Shown one piece after another: positions 1-8,410 of a stretch of DNA of 20,449 nt. Position numbers and translations under genes: made by a program. Within the stretch, counting starts at the first letter, position 1. Each line of letters opens with the position of its first letter. The stretch is taken from assembly GCA_947178115.1 (NCBI GenBank), contig CAMWXF010000003.1:1-20449 (forward strand). The letters run 5' to 3'. This DNA comes from an uncultured Lachnospiraceae bacterium (lineage in GTDB: Bacteria > Bacillota > Clostridia > Lachnospirales > Lachnospiraceae). The notes under the pieces were generated by a model. It was given only the letters and a program-made list of their open reading frames with translations. It had not been told where the DNA came from and made no database searches.

Positions 1-205
1 AAAGATTCTGGATATGGAATATAATGAGGAGTTGGAGTATAAGATTGTAGGTTCTACAGAGGCCAACAGCTTAAAAGGCAAGATTTCCAATGAGTCTCCC
101 GTGGGTAAGGCACTGATCGGTGCCAAGGTCGGCGATACGGTAGATGTGGAGACACAGGCGGGAGTCATTCAGTATAAAGTGCTGGAGATTCAGAGATCGA
201 ACTGA
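1..205 (+). CDS. greA: Transcription elongation factor GreA, C-terminal part (5' end outside the window)
   Basis: The reading frame is open from base 2 and ends at TGA 203-205, so only the last 67 or so residues are present. The residues [25 protein letters not shown] and the final YKVLEI strand are typical of the FKBP-like C-terminal domain of GreA, which docks on RNA polymerase near the secondary channel. The N-terminal coiled coil that stimulates transcript cleavage lies upstream of the window. The gap to the next gene is only 38 bases and holds no terminator, so greA and lysS are probably co-transcribed. The internal ATG at base 14 is not a true start because the domain continues upstream of it. 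Confidence 0.93.
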   Translation, partial: KILDMEYNEELEYKIVGSTEANSLKGKISNESPVGKALIGAKVGDTVDVETQAGVIQYKVLEIQRSN

Positions 206-243
206 TTAGGATATAAACAAGTGAGAAAGGTGTAGGTATTGAC

Positions 244-2382
244 ATGGCAGAGGCACAGAATCAGGGAAACGGGCAGCAGGTGCAGGATATCAATCAACTT
301 CTGAAAGTGAGACGGGAAAAACTTGCCGCATTGCAGGAAAGCGGCAAAGATCCTTTTCAGATCACGAAATATGATGTAACCCATCACAGTCAGGAGATTA
401 AAGATAATTATGATGCGCTGGAAGGCAAAAATGTCACCATCGCAGGCCGTGTGATGTCCAAACGTATCATGGGCAAGGCTTCCTTCTGTAATGTGCAGGA
501 CTTGCAGGGCGATATCCAGTGCTATGTTGCCAGAGACAGCATCGGCGAGGAGTCCTATGCCGAATTCAAAAAATATGACGTGGGTGACATCGTAGGCATC
601 GAGGGCGAAGTGTTTACCACGAAAACAGGTGAGATTTCGATCCATGCAGCGAAACTGACACTACTGTCAAAAAGTTTGCAGATCCTGCCGGAGAAGTATC
701 ATGGCCTGGTAAATACAGACATTCGTTATCGTCAGAGATATACAGATCTGATCATGAACGAGGACGTGAAGAAAACATTCGTTATGCGTTCTAAGATCAT
801 CAGCTCCATCAGACGTTATCTGGACGGACAAGGTTTCCTCGAGGTGGAGACGCCCATGCTTGTATCCAATGCAGGAGGAGCAGCGGCGAGACCTTTCGAG
901 ACACACTATAATGCGCTGGATGAAGACGTGAAGTTGCGCATTTCGCTGGAGTTGTATCTGAAAAGACTGATTGTAGGCGGCATGGAGAGAGTCTATGAGA
1001 TCGGGCGTGTTTTTCGGAATGAAGGATTGGACGCAAGGCATAATCCGGAGTTTACGTTGATGGAGTTATATCAGGCATATACGGATTATTACGGCATGAT
1101 GGATCTGACAGAGAATATGTTCCGTCATGTAGCGCAGGAAGTATGCGGCACCACCACCGTTCCATACGGTGATGAGATGATCGATCTGGGTAAGCCTTTT
1201 GAACGCATGACCATGATAGAGGCTGTCAAGAAGTATGCCGGCGTGGATTTTGATACGGTGAAAGATACCGCTGAAGCGAAGAAGCTGGCCGATGAGAAAG
1301 AAATCCATTATGAGGAAAGACATAAGAAGGGTGATATTCTGAATCTGTTCTTTGAGGAGTTTGTGGAGGAGCATTTGGTGCAGCCTACCTTTATCATGGA
1401 TCACCCCATCGAGATCTCTCCGCTGACCAAGAAGAAACCTGATAAGCCGGAGTATGTGGAGCGATTCGAACTGTTTATAACGGGGCGTGAGATGTGTAAC
1501 GCTTATTCCGAGCTGAATGATCCGATCGATCAGAGGGAACGTTTCAAGGCGCAGGAAGAGGCGTTGGCAGCAGGCGATGAAGAGGCAAATACCACAGATG
1601 AAGATTTCATGAACGCGCTGGAGATCGGTATGCCGCCGACAGGAGGTATCGGATACGGAATCGACAGACTGGTAATGCTGCTTACGAACTCTCCGGCGAT
1701 CAGGGATGTCTTGCTCTTCCCGACGATGAAGAGTCTTGATAAAAAGCCGTCAGACGGCGCAAAGAGCGCGAAAAAGAACGTGGCTCAAAGTGCGAAGCAG
1801 AGCAGTATTTCCAGAGAAGACGCACTGGAACTGCTGAAGAAATATAACAAAGAGTCTTTCCATATCCAGCATGCGCTGACGGTGGAAGGCGTGATGCGCT
1901 GGTATGCGAAGGAACTGGGCTATGCGCAGGAAGAAGAATTCTGGGGCATTACCGGACTCCTTCACGATATTGATTTCGAGCTGTATCCCGAGGAGCACTG
2001 TAAGAAAGCGCCGGAGCTTCTGCGCGAGGCAGGGGTGAGCGAGGACATGATCTACGCAGTCTGCTCTCACGGCTATGGAATCTGCAGTGAGGAAGAACCG
2101 AAACTGGAGATGGAAAAAGTGCTCTTCGCGGCGGACGAGCTTACCGGTCTGATCTGGTCCTGTGCACTGATGCGTCCGTCTAAGAGTACGATGGATATGG
2201 AAGTCAAGAGCCTGAAAAAGAAGTTCAAGGACAAGAAATTTGCGGCAGGCTGTTCCAGAGAAATTATTTCCCAGGGAGCTGAAATGCTGGGCTGGGAGCT
2301 GGATGATCTTTTCGATAAGACGATTCTGGCCATGAGAAGCTGCGAGGCTGCAGTGGCAGAGGCGATGGAGAAAGAGGTTTAG
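244..2382 (+). CDS. lysS: Lysyl-tRNA synthetase (class II) fused to a C-terminal HD phosphohydrolase domain
   Basis: The first 500 or so residues form a complete class II LysRS that charges tRNA-Lys in the cytoplasm. An OB-fold anticodon-binding domain (about 60-150) is followed by motif 1 (FLEVETPML), motif 2 (RVFRNEGLDARHNPEFTLME) and motif 3 (GIGYGIDRLVMLL), ending near LLFPTMKSLDKK. Instead of stopping there, as bacterial LysRS normally does, the frame continues through a K/S/A-rich linker (about 500-525) into an HD domain of about 185 residues. That domain has H543, the H574-D575 pair in GLLHDID, H609 in SHGYGI, and D631 in AADELTG. It resembles a stand-alone HD hydrolase family that I recall from Clostridia. 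The ATG at 244 follows a GAGAAAGG-type ribosome binding site with long spacing. The synthetase call is certain. The activity of the HD part is unknown; hydrolysis of a nucleotide made by LysRS, such as Ap4A, is a hypothesis only. Confidence 0.96.
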   Translation: MAEAQNQGNGQQVQDINQLLKVRREKLAALQESGKDPFQITKYDVTHHSQEIKDNYDALEGKNVTIAGRVMSKRIMGKASFCNVQDLQGDIQCYVARDSIGEESYAEFKKYDVGDIVGIEGEVFTTKTGEISIHAAKLTLLSKSLQILPEKYHGLVNTDIRYRQRYTDLIMNEDVKKTFVMRSKIISSIRRYLDGQGFLEVETPMLVSNAGGAAARPFETHYNALDEDVKLRISLELYLKRLIVGGMERVYEIGRVFRNEGLDARHNPEFTLMELYQAYTDYYGMMDLTENMFRHVAQEVCGTTTVPYGDEMIDLGKPFERMTMIEAVKKYAGVDFDTVKDTAEAKKLADEKEIHYEERHKKGDILNLFFEEFVEEHLVQPTFIMDHPIEISPLTKKKPDKPEYVERFELFITGREMCNAYSELNDPIDQRERFKAQEEALAAGDEEANTTDEDFMNALEIGMPPTGGIGYGIDRLVMLLTNSPAIRDVLLFPTMKSLDKKPSDGAKSAKKNVAQSAKQSSISREDALELLKKYNKESFHIQHALTVEGVMRWYAKELGYAQEEEFWGITGLLHDIDFELYPEEHCKKAPELLREAGVSEDMIYAVCSHGYGICSEEEPKLEMEKVLFAADELTGLIWSCALMRPSKSTMDMEVKSLKKKFKDKKFAAGCSREIISQGAEMLGWELDDLFDKTILAMRSCEAAVAEAMEKEV

Positions 2383-2432
2383 AAAGACAGATTTGGAGTT
2401 TGTGTGCCCCGTTGCTTGTGGAGGTGTGGCGT

Positions 2433-2687
2433 ATGTGCATTGTATCAATAAATGTTCCGGAAGAAATATTGTTGGATCTTCATGAGGATAAAAAGGATTT
2501 TGCTGATTATATGAAGAAAATGTTGGCACTGGATTTATATAAGAATAAAAAGGTTTCGTTAGGGTACTGTGCCAGTGTTGCGGAAATGACGAAAGAAGAA
2601 TTTTTACAATATCTTGGTATAAATGGTGTTTCAGTATTCTCTTTTGGCTCGGAAGATGAATTTTTGGAGGAATTGGCAAATGCGTAA
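2433..2687 (+). CDS. UPF0175 family protein, probable antitoxin
   Basis: This 84-residue protein matches the UPF0175 pattern: an N-terminal strand and helix (SINVPEEILLDL), a segment ending LALDLYKNKKVSLGYCA, then a helix-turn-helix-like piece (VAEMTKEEFLQYLGINGVSVF) and an acidic C-terminus. UPF0175 proteins are commonly paired with DUF3368 PIN-like proteins as putative type II antitoxins, and that partner follows immediately with an 8-base overlap. I chose ATG 2433 because GGAGGT at 2420-2425 sits 7 bases upstream. An in-frame TTG at 2400 would add 11 residues with no family resemblance. No convincing promoter lies in the 50 bases after lysS, so the pair may be read through from lysS or have a promoter inside its 3' end. 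Confidence 0.85.
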   Translation: MCIVSINVPEEILLDLHEDKKDFADYMKKMLALDLYKNKKVSLGYCASVAEMTKEEFLQYLGINGVSVFSFGSEDEFLEELANA

Positions 2688-3168
2688 GGTGGTAGTAAAT
2701 ACGACACCATTGATTGCGTTAAGTCACGTAGGGCAGCTCAATATTTTAAAGAAGCTGTACGGAGAGATTATAATTCCCGAAGCGGTATATAGAGAACTGT
2801 CTGTAAAAACGGAGTCTGTTTGCAAGAAAACGGTAGACAGTTCACTTGACTGGATTCGGGTGGATAAAATTGAAAACCAAATGGCAAAGACTATGTATAG
2901 AACACAGCTGCATGACGGCGAGGTAGAAGTAATGATTTTAGCGAAAGAAATTGCGGCAGATGTAGTTATTATAGATGATGCCAATGCCAAGAAACATGCA
3001 AAATACTTGGATTTACCCGTGACCGGTACATTGGGGGTCTTAATAAAGGCAAAGCAGAAAGGTTATATAGATGAATTGAAGCCTGTATTACAGCGAATGG
3101 TAGAGAATGGTATATATATTTCGCAGAGTTTGATTGAACTGTGTTTGAAGCAGGTGGGAGAAGCGTAG
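2680..3168 (+). CDS. DUF3368 PIN-like protein, probable toxin (putative ribonuclease)
   Basis: About 162 residues. The N-terminus VVNTTPLIALSHVGQLNIL, followed by IIIPEAVYREL, is the signature start of DUF3368 PIN-like domains, with Asn at the usual first acidic position as in many family members. Further acidic positions are in LHDGEVEVMILAKE and VVIIDDANAKKHAKYL, followed by the VTGTLGVLIKAKQKGYI segment. PIN domains are metal-dependent RNases, so an RNase toxin role is plausible by family, but activity is not proven by sequence. The start is ATG 2680, with GGAGG at 2666-2670 upstream and an overlap with the antitoxin stop. A longer in-frame ATG at 2623 lies inside the antitoxin gene and adds non-family residues. 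The overlap indicates translational coupling. Confidence 0.85.
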   Translation: MRKVVVNTTPLIALSHVGQLNILKKLYGEIIIPEAVYRELSVKTESVCKKTVDSSLDWIRVDKIENQMAKTMYRTQLHDGEVEVMILAKEIAADVVIIDDANAKKHAKYLDLPVTGTLGVLIKAKQKGYIDELKPVLQRMVENGIYISQSLIELCLKQVGEA

Positions 3169-3208
3169 AAGATAATGAGTTTGGTATTATAGATTCTAAA
3201 ATATGAAT

Positions 3209-3256
3209 AAGCTGCTGGCTTAACGAAGATAAATTCGTGAGGCGGCAGCTTTTTTT
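3209..3256 (+). terminator. Rho-independent terminator after the toxin-antitoxin pair
   Basis: The arms AAGCTGCTG and CGGCAGCTT pair over 9 bp with one G-U. They enclose a smaller CGAA/TTCG hairpin, and a run of seven T follows at once. This separates the toxin-antitoxin pair from the pilus locus downstream. Confidence 0.85.
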
Positions 3257-3330
3257 GTGTGTTTTTTATCTTCAAGATCTATTTTACCCCATCATATTGT
3301 AGTTATTAGCGCATTCACCACTAGAAATAG

Positions 3331-3359
3331 TTGACTTGATCGGTAAACCGTTCTATAAT
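3331..3359 (+). promoter_or_regulatory. Sigma-A type promoter of the pilus locus with a palindrome in the spacer
   Basis: TTGACT (3331-3336) and TATAAT (3354-3359) are separated by exactly 17 bases. The spacer contains the inverted repeat CGGTAAACCG (3341-3350), a candidate operator for a repressor or activator. Transcription would begin near 3366, leaving a leader of about 70 bases before the adhesin gene. The rest of the 265-base gap (3169-3433) holds the preceding terminator and no ORF. Confidence 0.8.
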
Positions 3360-3433
3360 TAAACTTGTAAAATTGTGCCATGTGTTGTCAAAAAACAGAA
3401 AAGAAGGAATTTGAAGATAAGGATACATGAAGA

Positions 3434-6400
3434 ATGAACACAGCTAAGGAAAAAGGTCAGATGAAGCGTCTGTTTGCCATATTCCTTTTAATACTTGTAT
3501 TACTTGGCAGAATAGGGGAAAAGGAAATTTTTGCTTCAGAGAATGTAAGCATCGACATAAATGATACGGAAAACGGGGATGGTTCTACCTCGGGCAGCGA
3601 GTCTGACGAGGACGGTTCGATACCGGACAACGGGGCTGGTGAGGACGGTTCTACATCGGACAGCGAGTCTGACGGTGACGGTTCTGTATCAGACAATGAG
3701 CTTGCGAGTGTGAATGAAACAGCAATCAACGGGAAGATCATGATAAGGGTTATTCATGATTTTGACGAAGGCGGTGCAGAGATTGTCCTGCTAAAAGGGG
3801 ATACAGTAGTGAGAAGTATCCGTATCGGAACTGCATCGGGAAGCTTTGAATATGATCTGGACAGTGAGGAGTATGATAAGTTCTATATTAAGAAGGCCGA
3901 TGACCCCAAAGTCGGCAATACGACAGTGCAGATATCTACCGAAGACCTGAAAGGGAAGAAGGCTGTCTATGGCAGTAGTCTGGCAGTACAGCCAGGCGGT
4001 TGGAAAGGCGATAACGATGTGCGCTCGGTAAATTATGGCGTCCCGATTTACATCAAGCATGATTTTAAAGACGGGGCGACAGTTTGCTATGTCAAGGATG
4101 GCGCAGATGTTCCGGTTGCAGATGGAGGGAAGCAGGATCTTCCGTCAAATAATATTGTGCTTTTTGATTTGGAGTCCACGAAGTATGACGGATTCTATAT
4201 TGAAGAGAAAGGCACCACGGATATCGCAAATACAACCGTAAGTTTGAGTCGTAAAACAATAGAAGACGCCCATAAGGCGGCGCTGGCTTCATCAGGGGGT
4301 ACTATGCTTACGGCGGTAGTAAGTGGCAGTTATGTATCAGTCATAAAGCGAACCTTTGCATTATTACCGCCGGTCATCAGCACTGCGGATAAAAGCCCGG
4401 ATATCCCAGAATATGAATATAAGAAAGAGGACGGCATCTGGTATGTCAATTCCACCTTTTATGATTATTATTCGGACGTGGAGCTGGAAGGGAGGAACCG
4501 GAAAACGCTTTCGGGCGACATGGGAGCAAATGGAGGTCCAAATAAACTGCAGGCGAAAAAATTTAACAGTGCAGTCAGTGCGTATTTTCAAAACACGAGC
4601 CTTGCTAACAGCAGCTGGCAGTCGCCGTTGTATTTTGGAGAATTCTTTGAAGCAAACACCAACGGATTAGTAAATTTTAAGTTCAAAAATAATAACGGAA
4701 GTGATAACGGCGGCGCGCGCTTAGGACTGGTCAACAGCAAATTGGTGAATCATAAGCTGATGATGGGAACGGATAATGATAAGAAGGGTGTAGAAGCGCC
4801 CTATTTTAGCAAAGAGTTTCTGCGCGGCAATAATTCTTTAGGGGAAAACATCGGTTATGTGTTTGAAAATATTTCTTTCCCCTTTGTCAAAGATACCGAC
4901 ACTGGCTACTGGGAGTTTGACAGCTACGATGCAAACCAGACGCTCCGCATGAAGCAGACAGCGGAAGGAAAATACTTTTTAGACCGGGTGGGCGCTTCAA
5001 ACGCCGTACACGGACATACATCCACCAGTGAAACTGCGAAGAGTAATTTTTTCCCATTTAATGATCACGATCAATCGGGAAAAGCCATCCAGCTGAATTA
5101 TGCCTTCGGCGTGAAGCTCGAGATCCCTTTTAATATGACACCCAACGGAAAGGTAAAGGTAAAGAAGGGAGATAAGATTGAGGAAAAGGAAATTGAGTTT
5201 AATTTCGAGGGTGACGACGATATCTGGGTATTTATCGATGACGAGCTTGTATTGGACATCGGTGGCGATCACGGCGCTGTAAAGGGGAGCATCAATTTTG
5301 CCACGTGCAAGGCAACTACAACAGGATGCAGAACAAAAGATGGTACATACGAAAACGTAGAGAAAGGAACTTTTGAAACAGATTTTAAGCAGCTGGATTC
5401 TAAGAAACAGCATGTGCTGACCCTGTACTATATGGAGCGTGGTCTCTGGGAGTCCAATATGTTTATTTCCTTTAACTTTCCCAAGACCAACAATTTAGAG
5501 ATAGAAAAAGAGGTCGTGACCACAGGGAAAGACGGGGAGAGTCTGGTAAATGAAGAGTTCGCGGACGCGATGGAAACGTTGAGAACGGACACAAGCTTCC
5601 CGATCAGTATTAAGAATATGGTAACGAGCGGACTCGCTTACAGTGTGGAGACGGCAGCGCAGGCGCTCAAATGGAGTTTTGACTCCATTACGGGAGATAC
5701 GTCTGTGGGACAGTTCGGCCAGCAGGCGGACGGCGCGGTGCTGCAGCTTATGACAGCGGATATTCCGGGAAATAACGGGAGCAGGGACTGTGTATTGAAA
5801 TATCGCTATCCGGGCGAGAAGAAATATACAGACGGACAGGATGTTACGGATAAGCGGTCTTTTATGATTGAAAATAGAGGCATGGGAAGTCTGGATGCTT
5901 CGTCTGCGGAAAGAGTGAAGCGGGATGGGTATCTTGAACTGGATGCGTATCTGGAAGCAGTGACAGGCGCAGGAGCTCCCTTCGTGGCATTGATCGACGA
6001 AGCGGGAAACAGGGTCGGCACGTGGGCGAATGAATCTGCGGTTGCCGGAAGCCGTGGCTTGATGCAGGCAAAGAAATGGGTTACCCTTAGAATCTATATG
6101 TCCCAGCTGCAGAAAATGGACAGGCTTGACGGTTCGGAGAGCGGGGAGTTCCAATATACGGATATTAAAAGCCTTCAGTTTGCCTACTGGGACGATAAGC
6201 CGGTGTACATAGACAATGTCACAGTGAATGCGCCTGCGGTTTATCAGGTAGATACCGGTTTTGAGAAAGAACAGAATATGATACCGGACTATGGTTCCTA
6301 TGCCAGCCGGGGTCCTGAGCCGATAAGCGGCGCGAAATATTCCATGGATGGCAAAGACTATTATGTGGAATCGGGGTACATTTATCTGGAAAATGCACAG

Positions 6401-8410
6401 TCGGCGATGTTTTCAGATCAGTTCCGGCGAAACAGTTATCTCTCTATCAATGAAGAATGCGATACGGAGGTTTTTGATGTAGCGTGGACATTGTCGGAGA
6501 GCGGCAAGATTGTATTGCAGGGTTCGGGAACCGACGTGGAGGATAAGAGAGAGAGGGATCCGAAGTTAACAGATCCGACAGATATTCGCAAACCGCCGGT
6601 AAATACAATGCTTTTCCAGACATATGAGGATGGCGCCGGCGATATGCAATACTTTGATTTGAAACTAAAGTATACCAATACGATCAAGACAGGTTCTCTG
6701 GAAATTAAGAAACGGGTGAAAGTGTCTGAAAGCAGCCTGATAGACCAGAAGAATCTGATCGATGTGACGATTCCTTATACAATCAGAGTTACTTTTTCAA
6801 ATGTTGCAGGGATGTATCTTGAAGGAAGCGTCAATGATTATGGAGAGTATGAGTCCAGTCAGGAGGTTGTCATAGAGCAGGATGTTTTCCTGGAGGAAGG
6901 TAAGTCCGTATTCACGATTACGGGAATCCCGGCGGGAACGGAGTACCGTATCGAGGAAATCGAGACGGCAGGCAACGATTTTCCTCTGCAGGAAGCCGGT
7001 CTGACCAGAGATGATTTCTTCCTGTCAGATATGTATAAGGAAAGCGGAGGAAATGATGAGGGAGAGTATGACCGTGACAAGAAATGCTATCGCGGGACCA
7101 TTACGGCGGACGAAAACGAGGAAATTCAAGATAAAATTGTTATTGTGAACGATATCAATCCTGTCATCGGGAAGACCAAAATGAGCGGGCAGAAGAGATG
7201 GGAGCTGGGAGATCAGAACGCAGATTTAGGTACAGCACCGCAGGCGCAGAGCGTCACATTGAAAATACAGCGAAGATTCCTTCAAAGCGAAGGGGATAAG
7301 ACCAATAATGTGACTTACAAATTTCAGGATGTTACAGACGATAAAGGCGCTGTGGTAGAGATTATTTTAAAGCCGCCGGATCCGGAGAATCCGAACAGTG
7401 AGTCCCGGACCGTGCTGTGTGCCGATGGCAACGAAATTACCATAGAAACGGAGGGCTGGACATACAGCGTAGAGGGTCTGCCCCTCTATGGAAAAACTGA
7501 GGCAGGAAAAAGGCGAAAGTATGAATACCGTTTCGTGGAAACCAAGATAGTGACGGCAACAAAGATAGTGACGGGAACGAGCGAAGTGAACGAATTTACC
7601 GTCGAAAGTGAGGAAGACGCTTCCGGGAATCTGAGCTATAAAGGAAATCAATCAGGCTATCAGGCTTCCAGCGGAATCGTAAGTGTGGCGGAAAGTGACG
7701 AAGGGGAACAGATAGATTATGATGTGACGAATATCTATGATCCGTTGACAGATCTGAAAGTCATTAAAGTATCGGGTAATGATCCGGACAAGATCATGGT
7801 GGGAGTTACTCTTCGGCTGGAGCGCTATGTCAAAACATCCGGCGACGGTTTAAAGAAGGATCAGAATTTCGGCGATGGAAAGGGTTTCCTTGAAATGATT
7901 ACGGGTGCAGAAGGCGAGGTTATCTTCCCGAATCTGCCGGACGGCAATTATGAACTTACCGAGACGAGAACGATCGATCAGTACAACCTTCTGGCGAAAC
8001 CGATAAAGCTGGTGATAAACCGTGCGGGAGAGAGCACCGCGGAGGGTCTGGAAGACGCGCTGGTGCTAAAGCAGGATGGAAACGGGAAAGTATTCATTAC
8101 CCTTAAGATTTCCAATCAGGGGTTATTAGAGCTTCCTCTCACGGGCGGCGCGCCGATGCTGTATATTCTGGGTCTGGAGTTCATATCGCTCGCGGGCTGC
8201 GGCTTATACTTTGGAAGCCGGTATCACCGAAAGAAGAAACCCAAAGAGAAAAAGGAACGGAAGAAAAAGGAACAGAAGGGCAGCGAAGGGAAGAAAAGAG
8301 AGCGGAAGGGTAGCGAACAGAAGAGAAGGGAAAGGAAGGTAAGGAAACGAAAGAGCAGGGAACTGAAGAACAGGAAACAGAAGAGAGGAAAACGGAAGAG
8401 AGGAAAATGA
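3434..8410 (+). CDS. Giant LPXTG-anchored surface adhesin / putative pilus tip protein with fibro-slime and Cna-B-like domains
   Basis: 1658 residues. A signal peptide with hydrophobic core LFAIFLLILVLLG is followed by an acidic Ser/Gly/Asp repeat linker (about 45-95). Two related modules come next (about 100-175 and 200-275; shared HDF, FDLES/YDLDS, KFYI/GFYIEE and NTTV positions). A fibro-slime domain (about 530-690) carries GDDDIWVFIDDELVLDIGG and a late LTLYYMERG. A beta-sandwich-like region (about 740-940) may bind ligand. At least three Cna-B/SpaA-like modules follow (about 1080-1240, 1250-1430, 1440-1550), one with the E-box-like NYELTET. The anchor is LPLTG (1567-1571), a membrane helix, and an extraordinary 60-residue K/R-rich tail. 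ATG 3434 has only a weak AAGGA site; ATG 3461 has a comparable one and would give a more usual signal peptide. The stop overlaps the pilin start (ATGA). No canonical WxxxVxVYPK motif was found, which fits a tip or ancillary subunit. Its ligand is unknown. Confidence 0.88.
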   Translation: MNTAKEKGQMKRLFAIFLLILVLLGRIGEKEIFASENVSIDINDTENGDGSTSGSESDEDGSIPDNGAGEDGSTSDSESDGDGSVSDNELASVNETAINGKIMIRVIHDFDEGGAEIVLLKGDTVVRSIRIGTASGSFEYDLDSEEYDKFYIKKADDPKVGNTTVQISTEDLKGKKAVYGSSLAVQPGGWKGDNDVRSVNYGVPIYIKHDFKDGATVCYVKDGADVPVADGGKQDLPSNNIVLFDLESTKYDGFYIEEKGTTDIANTTVSLSRKTIEDAHKAALASSGGTMLTAVVSGSYVSVIKRTFALLPPVISTADKSPDIPEYEYKKEDGIWYVNSTFYDYYSDVELEGRNRKTLSGDMGANGGPNKLQAKKFNSAVSAYFQNTSLANSSWQSPLYFGEFFEANTNGLVNFKFKNNNGSDNGGARLGLVNSKLVNHKLMMGTDNDKKGVEAPYFSKEFLRGNNSLGENIGYVFENISFPFVKDTDTGYWEFDSYDANQTLRMKQTAEGKYFLDRVGASNAVHGHTSTSETAKSNFFPFNDHDQSGKAIQLNYAFGVKLEIPFNMTPNGKVKVKKGDKIEEKEIEFNFEGDDDIWVFIDDELVLDIGGDHGAVKGSINFATCKATTTGCRTKDGTYENVEKGTFETDFKQLDSKKQHVLTLYYMERGLWESNMFISFNFPKTNNLEIEKEVVTTGKDGESLVNEEFADAMETLRTDTSFPISIKNMVTSGLAYSVETAAQALKWSFDSITGDTSVGQFGQQADGAVLQLMTADIPGNNGSRDCVLKYRYPGEKKYTDGQDVTDKRSFMIENRGMGSLDASSAERVKRDGYLELDAYLEAVTGAGAPFVALIDEAGNRVGTWANESAVAGSRGLMQAKKWVTLRIYMSQLQKMDRLDGSESGEFQYTDIKSLQFAYWDDKPVYIDNVTVNAPAVYQVDTGFEKEQNMIPDYGSYASRGPEPISGAKYSMDGKDYYVESGYIYLENAQSAMFSDQFRRNSYLSINEECDTEVFDVAWTLSESGKIVLQGSGTDVEDKRERDPKLTDPTDIRKPPVNTMLFQTYEDGAGDMQYFDLKLKYTNTIKTGSLEIKKRVKVSESSLIDQKNLIDVTIPYTIRVTFSNVAGMYLEGSVNDYGEYESSQEVVIEQDVFLEEGKSVFTITGIPAGTEYRIEEIETAGNDFPLQEAGLTRDDFFLSDMYKESGGNDEGEYDRDKKCYRGTITADENEEIQDKIVIVNDINPVIGKTKMSGQKRWELGDQNADLGTAPQAQSVTLKIQRRFLQSEGDKTNNVTYKFQDVTDDKGAVVEIILKPPDPENPNSESRTVLCADGNEITIETEGWTYSVEGLPLYGKTEAGKRRKYEYRFVETKIVTATKIVTGTSEVNEFTVESEEDASGNLSYKGNQSGYQASSGIVSVAESDEGEQIDYDVTNIYDPLTDLKVIKVSGNDPDKIMVGVTLRLERYVKTSGDGLKKDQNFGDGKGFLEMITGAEGEVIFPNLPDGNYELTETRTIDQYNLLAKPIKLVINRAGESTAEGLEDALVLKQDGNGKVFITLKISNQGLLELPLTGGAPMLYILGLEFISLAGCGLYFGSRYHRKKKPKEKKERKKKEQKGSEGKKRERKGSEQKRRERKVRKRKSRELKNRKQKRGKRKRGK
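3581..3700 (+). repeat. 66-bp tandem repeat (22 residues) in the adhesin linker
   Basis: Two imperfect copies begin with GGTTCTAC at 3581 and 3647. They encode GSTSxSESDxDGSxxDN-type acidic, serine-rich sequence just after the signal peptide. This is probably a flexible stalk and could vary in copy number between strains. Confidence 0.8.

Noticed and set aside
2400..2432. Upstream TTG start for the antitoxin
   Set aside because: The extra residues do not match UPF0175, and a strong GGAGGT site points to ATG 2433.
1750..2679. Long open frame of 309 codons on the minus strand
   Set aside because: It lies opposite lysS and the antitoxin gene, has no family features or ribosome binding site, and its sequence is what the antisense of a clear coding frame gives.
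5495..6154. 219-codon minus-strand frame inside the adhesin gene
   Set aside because: Antisense shadow of a well-supported protein, with no recognisable domain.
8228..8410. Frameshift creating the K/R-rich adhesin tail
   Set aside because: Not adopted, because the frame is continuous and ends in the exact ATGA overlap usual for operons; however, purine-rich DNA reads as charged residues in every frame, so it cannot be excluded without relatives.
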